NCBI GenBank assembly: GCA_040902925.1
Contig: JBBDWJ010000372.1
Coordinates: 1-10,404, forward strand
DNA from: JBBDWJ01 sp040902925
Lineage (GTDB): Bacteria; Acidobacteriota; Terriglobia; Bryobacterales; UBA6623
Direction: 5' to 3'
Length of the DNA stretch: 10,404 nt
How positions within the stretch are numbered: position 1 is the first letter of the stretch; each line of letters starts with the position of its first letter. Shown one piece after another: positions 1-7,263 of this stretch. The translations under genes and the position numbers were made by a program. The notes below the pieces were generated by a model that worked only from the letters and a program-made list of their open reading frames with translations, searched no databases and had not been told where the DNA came from.

Positions 1-2
1 AG

Positions 3-326
3 GCCGGCGGGGGCTTTGTTCTTAACATCGGCAGTCTGGCGGGAAAGAATCCCTTCGCGGGCGGATCGGCATACAACGCCTCGAAATTCGGCCTTAACGG
101 CTTTTCCGAGGCCATCATGATGGACTTGCGCCACGACAAGATCCGCGTCGCACAGATCATGCCCGGAAGCGTGCAGACCGAGTTCGGCAGCAGTGGGGTT
201 ACCGGGGGCGACTGGAAGATCGCACCGGAGCATATCGCCGAGACGGCGTTGGATCTGCTGAAACTGCCCGCCCGGAGCCTGGCGAGCCGTGTGGAGATGC
301 GGCCCAGCCGGCCGCCGCAAAAGTAG
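3..326 (+). CDS. Short-chain dehydrogenase/reductase (SDR), C-terminal part
   Basis: The reading frame is open from base 3 to a TAG stop at 324-326, so the N-terminal half with the nucleotide-binding Gly motif lies left of the window. The 107 visible residues carry the classical SDR catalytic signature: the Ser of NIGSLAG (residues 8-14), then YNASK (residues 24-28) with the active-site Tyr and Lys, then the strand ending MPGSVQTEF, where Pro-Gly and Thr normally shape the cofactor and substrate pocket. Members are cytosolic NAD(P)H-dependent oxidoreductases. The NIGS-AG form and the short tail fit the broad family close to 3-oxoacyl-ACP reductases and general SDRs, but the substrate cannot be read from this fragment. 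The gene ends 171 bases before the next one on the same strand, with a palindromic repeat between them, so co-transcription is not evident. Confidence 0.88.
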   Translation, partial: AGGGFVLNIGSLAGKNPFAGGSAYNASKFGLNGFSEAIMMDLRHDKIRVAQIMPGSVQTEFGSSGVTGGDWKIAPEHIAETALDLLKLPARSLASRVEMRPSRPPQK

Positions 327-369
327 CAAGGCTATCCTGCCGTGCTGCACTCTCGCTGCGAGTTGCGCC

Positions 370-415
370 GTGAGGACCGGTACTCCTGCCGGTCCTGGCG
401 GGTCACAGGCCCGCC
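370..415. repeat. Palindromic dispersed repeat, copy 1
   Basis: Bases 370-396 match 3543-3569 at 25 of 27 positions. The core is a hairpin with an 8-base stem, AGGACCGG at 372-379 pairing with CCGGTCCT at 389-396, around a 9-base loop. It is followed at once by a second short hairpin, GGCGGG (397-402) with CCCGCC (410-415). The element sits between the SDR gene and the cytochrome/WD40 gene. The two-hairpin layout resembles REP-type intergenic repeats; it could also weakly terminate SDR transcription, although no U tract follows it. Confidence 0.7.
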
Positions 416-497
416 CGCGCCTTCCCGTACAATGATGCGGAAGACGACCGAACCGCGGGCGTTATCCAAACCGTAGCCAACGGGGCCGAGGAATCCA

Positions 498-1877
498 ATG
501 ATGCCGTTTCCCAGAGTTTGCAGCCTTAGTGGAGCGATTCTCGTTCTTACGCTTGGCCCCACCAGCCTCACCGGCCAAACCACCCCGGTCAGCTACTACA
601 ACGACATCCGGCCGATCATCCAGAGCTCCTGCCAGGGCTGCCATCATCCGGGCGCGAAGATGAGCGGCCTGGCGCTGACTGATTACGAGGACATTCTCCA
701 GGGGGGTCAGAAGCACGGCCCGGCGCTGCGTGCCGGCGACGCTGGGCAAAGCCCAATCCTCGGCTACCTCAGTGGAAAAAACGAGCCGCGCATGCCGATG
801 GGAGGCGAGCCGCTGCCCGACGAGCAAATCGACCTGTTCCGCCGCTGGATCGAGCAGGGAGCGGCCGACGATACGCCCGAGTCGGCCAAGGGCCCACAAG
901 TCCCGGCCGAACCGCCCGTCTACCACCTGCCGCCGGTGATCAACGCCATCGCCTACTCACCCGATGGCGCGCTGTTAGCCGTGGGAGGCTACAAAGAAAT
1001 CCTGCTGCACAAAGCCGACGGCTCGGGGATCGAGGCGCGGCTGCTCGGCAAGTCGGACCGTATTCTCTCGCTGGGATTCACGCCCGACGGCAAAACCCTC
1101 GTAGCCGTCGGAGGTACGCCGGCGCGCCTGGGCGAATTGCAAATTTGGGACGTGGCGTCGCGAAAGATGCTGCGCTCGGTGGCGGCGACGACCGATACCT
1201 TGTTTGGCGGCTCCATTTCGCCGGACGGCAAATACGTGGCGTTCGGCGGCGCCGACAACGCTCTGCGGGCGGTCGAGATCGAGACCGGCAAGGAACTGTT
1301 CAAGGCGGGCCAGCACGAAGACTGGGTGCTGGGAGCCGTGTACAGCACCGACGGCAAGCGCATCGTCTCAGTGGGCCGCGACCGCGCCGCGAAGCTCGCC
1401 GACGCTTCCAGCGGCGCGTTTCTTGAAAACGTGAATCTGCTGCGCGACATCCTGTACGCTATTGCGCGGCACCCGCGGCGGGACTATGTATTGATCGGAG
1501 GCGAGGACCGCATCCCCTACCTCTACACGATGGATCGCTCGCGCGCCCTCAAGATCGCCGACGACTCGACCCTGGTGCGCAAGTTCGAAGAGCAGCAGGG
1601 CCGCATCATGGCGCTGGCGTTCAGCCCCGACGGCAGCCGCATCGCGGCCGGAGGATTGAGCGCCGAGGTCGCGGTCTACAACACCGAGACCGGCGACCGC
1701 GTGGCGACGTGCAAAGGGGCGGAGTCGGGCGTATTCGTGCTGCGGTTTCGCCCCGACGGCAAGCAGTTGGCTGCCGCGGGGTTCGATGGCCAAGTGCGGC
1801 TGTATGATCCGGCGTCGGGGAAGCTGGCGAAGGAGTTTGTTCCGGTGCCGGTTCAGGCGGGCAGCGCCTCGGAGTGA
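498..1877 (+). CDS. Exported c-type cytochrome (PSCyt1-like) fused to a WD40 beta-propeller
   Basis: The product of 459 residues has three parts. An N-terminal signal peptide has a short Arg-containing head and a hydrophobic core around residues 9-25, so export to the periplasm is likely. A planctomycete-type cytochrome c domain (about residues 30-125) has one covalent haem site, CQGCH near residue 45, and a downstream MPM near residue 99 that can supply the distal Met ligand. A beta-propeller (about residues 145-447) shows repeated SPDGK/TPDGK-like blade turns, with six clear blades and a weaker one near residues 320-345. Proteins of this type usually sit beside DUF1549/DUF1553 cytochromes and DUF1501 proteins in Planctomycetes and Acidobacteria; none is present here, so an electron-transfer or sensing role is inference. 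GAGGAA at 488-493 favours the second ATG (501) over the first (498). A TACAAT hexamer at 428-433 could be a -10 box, but no convincing -35 box is seen. Confidence 0.9.
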   Translation: MMPFPRVCSLSGAILVLTLGPTSLTGQTTPVSYYNDIRPIIQSSCQGCHHPGAKMSGLALTDYEDILQGGQKHGPALRAGDAGQSPILGYLSGKNEPRMPMGGEPLPDEQIDLFRRWIEQGAADDTPESAKGPQVPAEPPVYHLPPVINAIAYSPDGALLAVGGYKEILLHKADGSGIEARLLGKSDRILSLGFTPDGKTLVAVGGTPARLGELQIWDVASRKMLRSVAATTDTLFGGSISPDGKYVAFGGADNALRAVEIETGKELFKAGQHEDWVLGAVYSTDGKRIVSVGRDRAAKLADASSGAFLENVNLLRDILYAIARHPRRDYVLIGGEDRIPYLYTMDRSRALKIADDSTLVRKFEEQQGRIMALAFSPDGSRIAAGGLSAEVAVYNTETGDRVATCKGAESGVFVLRFRPDGKQLAAAGFDGQVRLYDPASGKLAKEFVPVPVQAGSASE

Positions 1878-1921
1878 TGGCCAACGCGCCGTCTTCGAAT
1901 TACCAACTTTGTGCGCTACGC

Positions 1922-2114
1922 ATCGCCGCAGGCGATCCGAGCCCTACCCGCAAGGGTGGGGCCACATTCTGGTATAACCCGATCACATGGGTAACACCCT
2001 GTGCCCGGACGTTCAATACCCGATTGGTGTTGCCGCGGTGCCAGTGAATCTTGTCTTTCGGGCCCGAATGTGGACCCTACCCTTGCGGGTAGGGCTCGGA
2101 TCGCCTGCGGCGAT
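1922..2114. repeat. Paired inverted repeat with nested hairpins (BIME- or MITE-like), family A
   Basis: The left arm 1922-1969 and the right arm 2066-2114 are reverse complements over about 48 bases, with one inserted base and one substitution. A 96-base spacer separates them. Each arm holds two smaller hairpins: ATCGCC-GCA-GGCGAT (1922-1936; mirror 2100-2114), and an 8-base stem CCCTACCC closed by GCAA (1942-1961; mirror 2075-2094 with loop TTGC). The element fills most of the gap between two convergent genes, where it could also stop transcription from both sides. The spacer has no credible gene and no flanking target-site duplication was recognised. Near-identity of the arms against a divergent spacer suggests a mobile or recombining repeat rather than chance. 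Confidence 0.85.
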
Positions 2115-2176
2115 TCTAGACCCAAAGATCACAGCCCGAAGATCACACGGTCCACTCAGTCGGTTAAAGGCGTACC

Positions 2177-3475
<1,299 letters not shown>

Positions 3476-3542
3476 GGTGAGCGCCTCCCTGGTGGCACAG
3501 AATCGTGGCTGTGCAAGTGAACCGGTATTCGTGCCAGCGCAA

Positions 3543-3586
3543 GTGAGGACCGGTGCTCCCGCCGGTCCTTCGCCGCGCAGCGGCGA
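3543..3586. repeat. Palindromic dispersed repeat, copy 2
   Basis: Bases 3543-3569 match 370-396 with two substitutions, both in the loop, so the 8-base stem AGGACCGG/CCGGTCCT is intact. A second hairpin follows directly, TCGCCGC-GCA-GCGGCGA at 3570-3586 (7-base stem, 3-base loop). It lies about 70 bases upstream of the fucosidase start and downstream of the thioredoxin reductase stop. Conservation of the stem in two places while the second hairpin differs argues for a dispersed genomic repeat rather than a gene-specific regulator. The rest of the gap (3587-3722) shows no gene or clear promoter. Confidence 0.72.
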
Positions 3587-3722
3587 CGCCCTAAAGCATA
3601 TCAAAGCAGCCGGAAACAAAAGAGGAGAGTCAGGTGAGGCAGTGGGCCAAAGCCGCGAGGACCAGCATGTGCGCGCACGCGCCGGCAGCAATGCTCGGCT
3701 AGGCCAGCGTCGATAACAGGCT

Positions 3723-4766
3723 TCAGACCTTGCCGCTCAACACCGCAGCCGGTTCCACTGCGGCCGGATGCTCGGCCAGCCATCGCTCAGCGTCAATCGC
3801 GGCCATGCAGCCGGTGCCCGCCGCCGTCACCGCTTGGCGGTAAACATGATCCTGCACATCGCCGCAGGCAAACACGGCGTCGATGTTGGTGTAGGTCGAA
3901 TCGGGCAGAGTGCGGAGGTAGCCCAGCTCATCCATCTCGAGCCAGCCGCGAAAAACCGCTGTGTTTGGCCGGTGGCCGATCCCCAGGAACAAGCCCGTCA
4001 CCGCGAGGGTCGACGTCTCTCCGCTCATGATGTTCTTGAGCTGGATTCCCTCGACTCCCTTTTCGCCAAGGACGTCTTCGACAACCGTGTTCCACAAGAA
4101 TTCGATTTTGGGATTAGCCTGCGCCCGTTCGATCATGATCTTCGAGGCGCGCAACTCGCCGCGGCGGTGGATCACCGTCACCTTCGAAGCAAACCGGGTG
4201 AGGAACAGGGCCTCTTCCATGGCCGTATCGCCGCCGCCGACCACCGCGACGTCTTGGTTCTTGAAGAATGCGCCGTCACAAGTGGCGCACGCGGAAACGC
4301 CATGACCCAGCAGGCGCTTCTCGTTGGCGAGCCCCAGATATTGAGCCGAAGCGCCGGTCGAAACGATCACCGCGTCGGCGAGGAACGGCGTCTTATCATC
4401 GACCAGCAAGCGAAACGGCCGTTGCGTGAAATCGACCGCCGTGACGGTCCCCCAGCGCAGATCCGCGCCGAACCGCTTGGCCTGTTCTTCGAACTTCTGC
4501 ATCATCTCGGGCCCGAGGATGCCGCCAGGAAACCCGGGATAGTTCTCGACATCGGTCGTCGTCATCAGTTGACCGCCCGCTTCGGGGCCCTGGAAGACTA
4601 ACGGCGCGAGATTAGCGCGCGCCGTATAGAGAGCGGCGGTAAGCCCGGCGGGACCGGTTCCGATGATGATCACCGAACGCCGTTCGGCGGCCGAGAAATC
4701 GACACTCTCGAACGCCGCGAGATCCGGCTGCTCGTTCCGTGAGGCATTTGCCGATTCCGCTTTCAT
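3723..4766 (-). CDS. trxB: Thioredoxin reductase
   Basis: This NADPH-dependent flavoenzyme reduces thioredoxin. The ATG at 4766 is chosen because GGAGAGG lies 4 bases upstream; a GTG at 4799 is in frame but has no such signal. In the 347-residue product, the FAD-binding GTGPAG is at 36-41, the redox-active CATC disulfide at 160-163, the NADPH-binding GGGDTA at 177-182, the phosphate-contacting HRR at 200-202, and the second FAD motif GIGHRPN and CGDV near 262-268 and 301-304. These are the low-molecular-weight bacterial TrxR landmarks. The N-terminus is about 25 residues longer than in E. coli TrxB, polar and without a signal peptide, so the enzyme is cytosolic. It is the last gene of a thioredoxin-glutaredoxin-reductase cluster on the minus strand, but a likely terminator at 4802-4825 separates it from the other two. 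Confidence 0.95.
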   Translation of the reverse strand: MKAESANASRNEQPDLAAFESVDFSAAERRSVIIIGTGPAGLTAALYTARANLAPLVFQGPEAGGQLMTTTDVENYPGFPGGILGPEMMQKFEEQAKRFGADLRWGTVTAVDFTQRPFRLLVDDKTPFLADAVIVSTGASAQYLGLANEKRLLGHGVSACATCDGAFFKNQDVAVVGGGDTAMEEALFLTRFASKVTVIHRRGELRASKIMIERAQANPKIEFLWNTVVEDVLGEKGVEGIQLKNIMSGETSTLAVTGLFLGIGHRPNTAVFRGWLEMDELGYLRTLPDSTYTNIDAVFACGDVQDHVYRQAVTAAGTGCMAAIDAERWLAEHPAAVEPAAVLSGKV

Positions 4767-4801
4767 CTGTCCTCTCCGTTCCGCGTCATACGCGTGCACG
4801 C

Positions 4802-4825
4802 AAAAAGAGCGCCTGAATCAGGCGC
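4802..4825 (-). terminator. Rho-independent terminator after the glutaredoxin gene
   Basis: Read on the minus strand, the sequence GCGCCTGATTCAGGCGC (4809-4825) folds into a GC-rich stem of 6-8 base pairs and is followed at once by TCTTTTTG (4802-4808). This is the standard intrinsic terminator layout and works only in the minus direction, because the opposite strand has an A run instead. It starts 22 bases past the glutaredoxin stop and ends 35 bases before the chosen trxB start. Confidence 0.75.
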
Positions 4826-4847
4826 CCGTGCCACACTCGACCCTGCG

Positions 4848-5084
4848 CTAGGAATTGCCGATCAATTCCGCCAGCTCGTGAAGCGGCGGATTGCCATAGT
4901 ACGAACCATTGATTTCGAGCGTCGGCACCCGCCGCTTGCCGTTGTTATTCTTCATGACCAACTCCGCCGCCTCCGCGTCTTCGTCGATGTTGATCTCTTC
5001 GAATTCGACTCCGTTGGCCTTGAGAAAATGCTTGGCGCGGTAACAATCGCCGCACCACGTTGTAGTGAACATTTTTATGGCCAT
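4848..5084 (-). CDS. Glutaredoxin-like thiol-disulfide protein (CGDC active site)
   Basis: This 78-residue thioredoxin-fold protein opens with a beta strand leading into the active site TTWCGDCYRAK (residues 7-17), and has the cis-proline segment RVPTLEI in its second half, as in glutaredoxins. The CGDC centre and the length fit the small mycoredoxin/NrdH-type group, which reduces mixed disulfides and may accept electrons from thioredoxin reductase or from a low-molecular-weight thiol. The ATG at 5084 places the first strand at the normal distance from the active site; the frame remains open upstream but runs into the thioredoxin gene and reads as non-coding. The ribosome binding site is poor: AGAGG lies 17 bases upstream. 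An internal ATG (5072) is an alternative start. The gene begins 28 bases after the thioredoxin stop, so co-transcription is likely. Confidence 0.9.
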   Translation of the reverse strand: MAIKMFTTTWCGDCYRAKHFLKANGVEFEEINIDEDAEAAELVMKNNNGKRRVPTLEINGSYYGNPPLHELAELIGNS

Positions 5085-5112
5085 GCTGGAAAAAACGTGA
5101 ACCTCTCGCGGG

Positions 5113-5451
5113 TCAGGCCGCTTGCAGCGAATTGAGCTTCTTCGCGAGCTGCGCCTTCGGGGCCAGCCCGATCTGCTGATCGACAACCTGCCCGCCCTCG
5201 AAGATCAGAATCGTCGGGATCGAGCGGACGCCAAATTTCTGAGATACGGCCGGGTTGTCGTCGACGTTCACTTTGCCGACTTTGACCTTGCCTTGGAACT
5301 CCTCGGCGAGCTGCTCAATCGCGGGCCCTAAGGCGATGCACGGGCCGCACCAGGCCGCCCAAAAATCCACCAGAACCGGGACATCGCTTTCGATGACTTC
5401 CTTCTGGAAGTTAGCATCGGTGAGGGTAATGTAGCTTTTCTGTTCCGCCAT
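5113..5451 (-). CDS. trxA: Thioredoxin
   Basis: This cytosolic dithiol electron carrier is 112 residues long, the normal size. The canonical active site WCGPC is at residues 34-38, the buried Asp of VDFWA at 29, and the cis-proline of SIPT at 79. The ATG at 5451 is chosen because a perfect GGAGG lies 8 bases upstream; an in-frame ATG at 5466 overlaps that GGAGG, which makes it unlikely. It is the first gene of the minus-strand redox cluster and is expected to be reduced by the reductase encoded two genes downstream. No zinc-binding N-terminal extension is present, so this is the TrxA type and not Trx2. Confidence 0.96.
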   Translation of the reverse strand: MAEQKSYITLTDANFQKEVIESDVPVLVDFWAAWCGPCIALGPAIEQLAEEFQGKVKVGKVNVDDNPAVSQKFGVRSIPTILIFEGGQVVDQQIGLAPKAQLAKKLNSLQAA

Positions 5452-5459
5452 CTTGTCGG

Positions 5460-5464
5460 CCTCC
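5460..5464 (-). promoter_or_regulatory. Shine-Dalgarno sequence of the thioredoxin gene
   Basis: GGAGG on the minus strand ends 8 bases before the ATG at 5451. It is the strongest ribosome binding site in the window and decides the thioredoxin start against the in-frame ATG at 5466. Confidence 0.8.
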
Positions 5465-5580
5465 AAGTATTTAGATGGCGAAACAGCGATTTGGATTCAG
5501 ATTCTGGCCGCGCCGGGGCCGAAACCCGCGTTTTTCATGGCATTACGGGCTCCGCCGGGCGGGCAGGAGGGCCGATACGG

Positions 5581-6750
5581 CTAACGCTGGATCGTTTTCA
5601 TCAGCTTTTCGATGCGGCTCAAGGCTTCCTGGATCTGGTCCAGGGCGGTGGCGTAGCTGAAGCGTAAGTAACCTTCTCCATACTTACCGAAGCTGGTTCC
5701 TGTCAGGCAGGCGACCCCGGCCTCTTGCAGGATTCGATTCGCCAACTCGTCGGAGCCGATGCCCGTGTCGCTGATGTTGGGGAAGGCATAGAATGCGCCG
5801 CCGGGGCGGGCGCAGCGGAAGCCGGGGATGCGGTTAAATCCCTCGACGATCACGTCGCGGCGGCGCGCGAACTCGGCGACCATTGTTCCGACCGCGTCTT
5901 GCGGGCCTTTGAGGGCCTCGATGCCCGCCCGTTGCGTGAAGCTCGAGGTGTGCGAATTGACGTTCACCATCAGCAGGCAAACGGCGTCGGCGATCCATTT
6001 GGGCATTACGCCATAGCCCATTCTCCAGCCGGTCATCGAGTAGGTCTTCGAAAATCCGTCGAGGATGATGGTCTTGTCGGCCATGCCGTCGAGCGAGGCG
6101 ATCGAGAACGGCTTCTCGTCGAACCAGATGCGGCTGTAGATTTCGTCGGACAGCACAATGACGTCGCGGTCGCGGATCATTTCCGCGATGGCGCGAACGT
6201 CCGCTTCGGGAATCGTACCGCCGGTCGGATTCTGCGGCGAGCACAGGATGATCAGCTTGGTGCGGTCGGTCAGGCTTTTTTCGAACTCGTCGAGATCGAT
6301 CGAGAAGCCGCGCTCTTCGACCAGCGGGATCGGCACCGCCTTCGCGCCCGTGAAGTTGATCGTCGATTCGTAGATCGGGAAGCCTGGATTGGGATAAAGC
6401 GCTTCGTCGCCAGGCTCGAGCAGGGCGAGCATCGGTAGAAACAGCATCGGCTTGCCGCCCGGCGTGACGACGACGCGTTCGGGGCCGACCGAGATGCCAC
6501 GGGTCTCCGAGACATGCTCGGCGATAGCCTGCCGCAGCTCGGGATCGCCTTGGGTGGGGCCGTATTTCGTCCAGCCCTCATCAAGGGCGCGCTTGCCGGC
6601 TTCGATGATATGCCGCGGGGTCGGAAAATCGGGTTCGCCGATTTCCATGTGGACGATCGAGCGGCCTTGAGCTTCGAGAGCGCGGGCTTTCACGAGAACG
6701 TCGAAGGCTCCTTCGCCGCGGACGTTTTTCAATCGGGTAGACAGTTTCAT
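5581..6750 (-). CDS. Class I/II pyridoxal phosphate aminotransferase (AspB-like)
   Basis: The enzyme transfers an amino group between an amino acid and a 2-oxo acid using PLP. The 389-residue product has the fold-type I landmarks: IGEPDF (37-42) in the substrate-binding region, YGPTQGDPELR (63-73), the cofactor-contacting NPTG (174-177), SDEIYS (201-206) with Asp202 and Tyr205 contacting PLP, the Schiff-base Lys235 in DGFSKTYSMTGWRMGY, Arg243 for the phosphate, and Arg363 in LRFSYA, expected to bind the substrate carboxylate. This pattern matches AspB-like aspartate or broad-specificity aminotransferases of subgroup I-gamma; the exact amino donor is uncertain. The ATG at 6750 has only a weak upstream AGGT, but the MKLSTRL start matches the usual N-terminus of such enzymes. 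It is separated by 129 bases from the thioredoxin gene and probably has its own promoter. Confidence 0.93.
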   Translation of the reverse strand: MKLSTRLKNVRGEGAFDVLVKARALEAQGRSIVHMEIGEPDFPTPRHIIEAGKRALDEGWTKYGPTQGDPELRQAIAEHVSETRGISVGPERVVVTPGGKPMLFLPMLALLEPGDEALYPNPGFPIYESTINFTGAKAVPIPLVEERGFSIDLDEFEKSLTDRTKLIILCSPQNPTGGTIPEADVRAIAEMIRDRDVIVLSDEIYSRIWFDEKPFSIASLDGMADKTIILDGFSKTYSMTGWRMGYGVMPKWIADAVCLLMVNVNSHTSSFTQRAGIEALKGPQDAVGTMVAEFARRRDVIVEGFNRIPGFRCARPGGAFYAFPNISDTGIGSDELANRILQEAGVACLTGTSFGKYGEGYLRFSYATALDQIQEALSRIEKLMKTIQR

Positions 6751-6895
6751 GGGGTCAGAGATACCTGCTTGGATGGGCGGGGGAATGGCGACCTAACAGG
6801 GTACACCAGAATTCGAGGCGGCTGAGAATTTGGGGTGCGGCAAAGTCTGTGGCTTGCCCACCGAGAGAATGGTCAGCGGAATAGTGCCAGGCGCT

Positions 6896-7112
6896 CTGAG
6901 CCCCGGGAGGGGCGACATGCCAGTAGCCCGAGGCGCAAGCCCCGGGGAACGCGAACCCGAGGAAGAGTTTGTGATTATGAGCAAAGGGGCAAAGACAAAG
7001 CAAGGCAAAGGGCAAAGTGCAAAAGGCAAAAGGGGTCCTGCCGCACCTGCGGTGCGGCCTTACCCGGGGCTTGCGCCCCGGGCTACTGACATACCGCCCC
7101 TACGGGGCTCAG
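6896..7112. repeat. Paired inverted repeat with REP-like GTAG hairpins, family B
   Basis: The left arm 6896-6946 and the right arm 7063-7112 are reverse complements over about 50 bases with six or seven differences; a 116-base spacer separates them. Each arm has a small hairpin (GCCCC/GGGGC around 3-4 bases) and a larger one with an 8-base stem. The larger right hairpin, CCCGGGGC-TTGC-GCCCCGGG (7063-7082), is perfect; the left (6927-6946) has one A/C mismatch. GTAG stands directly 5' of the larger hairpin on the plus strand in the left arm (6923-6926) and on the minus strand in the right arm (7083-7086). GTAG or GGAG before an imperfect palindrome is the recognised form of REP elements acted on by RAYT/TnpA-REP proteins; no such gene is in the window. 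Confidence 0.83.
7011..7031. repeat. Purine-rich 21-base direct repeat, copy 1
   Basis: A run of GGCAAAG- and GCAAAAG-type units at about 6982-7035 contains a 21-base stretch identical to 8393-8413. It lies in the spacer of the family B inverted repeat. It appears to be low-complexity, slippage-prone sequence dispersed in intergenic DNA. Confidence 0.7.
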
Positions 7113-7263
7113 AACGCGCCTTCGCAGCGTGCCTTGATTCGCGGCGGCCCGGCCCGCGGGCTTCCGCCCGCGCCCTGAAGACGAACGCGGCCTCTGGTTC
7201 GCGTTTTGCTGCGACCGCTCCCTACCGGTTGCTACGCTGGCGGGTGCCGGGTGGCTTTTGCGG

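Larger units (their letters stand above)
6751..7263. other. 513-base non-coding region rich in hairpins
   Basis: No reading frame here looks coding; the short frames translate hairpin repeats or a purine-rich run. It holds a paired inverted repeat (6896-7112), a purine-rich tract of GCAAAG-type units (about 6982-7035), a hairpin with an 8-base stem GCCGCACC around TGC (7040-7058), and another with a 7-base stem CGCGGGC (7155-7172) whose minus-strand loop is GGAA. The last lies about 90 bases past the stop of the DUF4126 gene and might help end its transcript, although no U tract follows. The aminotransferase promoter should be in the first 100 bases, but no convincing -35/-10 pair was found. 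Confidence 0.75.

Noticed and set aside
1922..2114. CRISPR-like reading of the repeats in this gap
   Set aside because: There are only two units in inverted orientation, without regularly spaced direct repeats or cas genes.
3476..3691. N-terminal extension of the fucosidase frame to 3691
   Set aside because: The extension runs through a palindromic repeat and precedes a signal peptide that would then be internal; the ATG at 3475 has a good ribosome binding site.
3768..4601. Long plus-strand open frame (277 codons) opposite thioredoxin reductase
   Set aside because: It is the shadow of a well-conserved gene in GC-rich DNA; its translation is rich in His, Arg and Gly and shows no recognisable motif.
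5725..6438. Plus-strand open frame (237 codons) opposite the aminotransferase
   Set aside because: Antisense shadow with composition typical of complementary GC-rich codons and no motif.
6793..7029. Minus-strand frame translating as repeated Leu-Pro-Phe-Ala-Leu-Cys units
   Set aside because: This is the translation of the purine-rich GCAAAG-type tract plus one arm of the inverted repeat, a known type of false protein from intergenic repeats.
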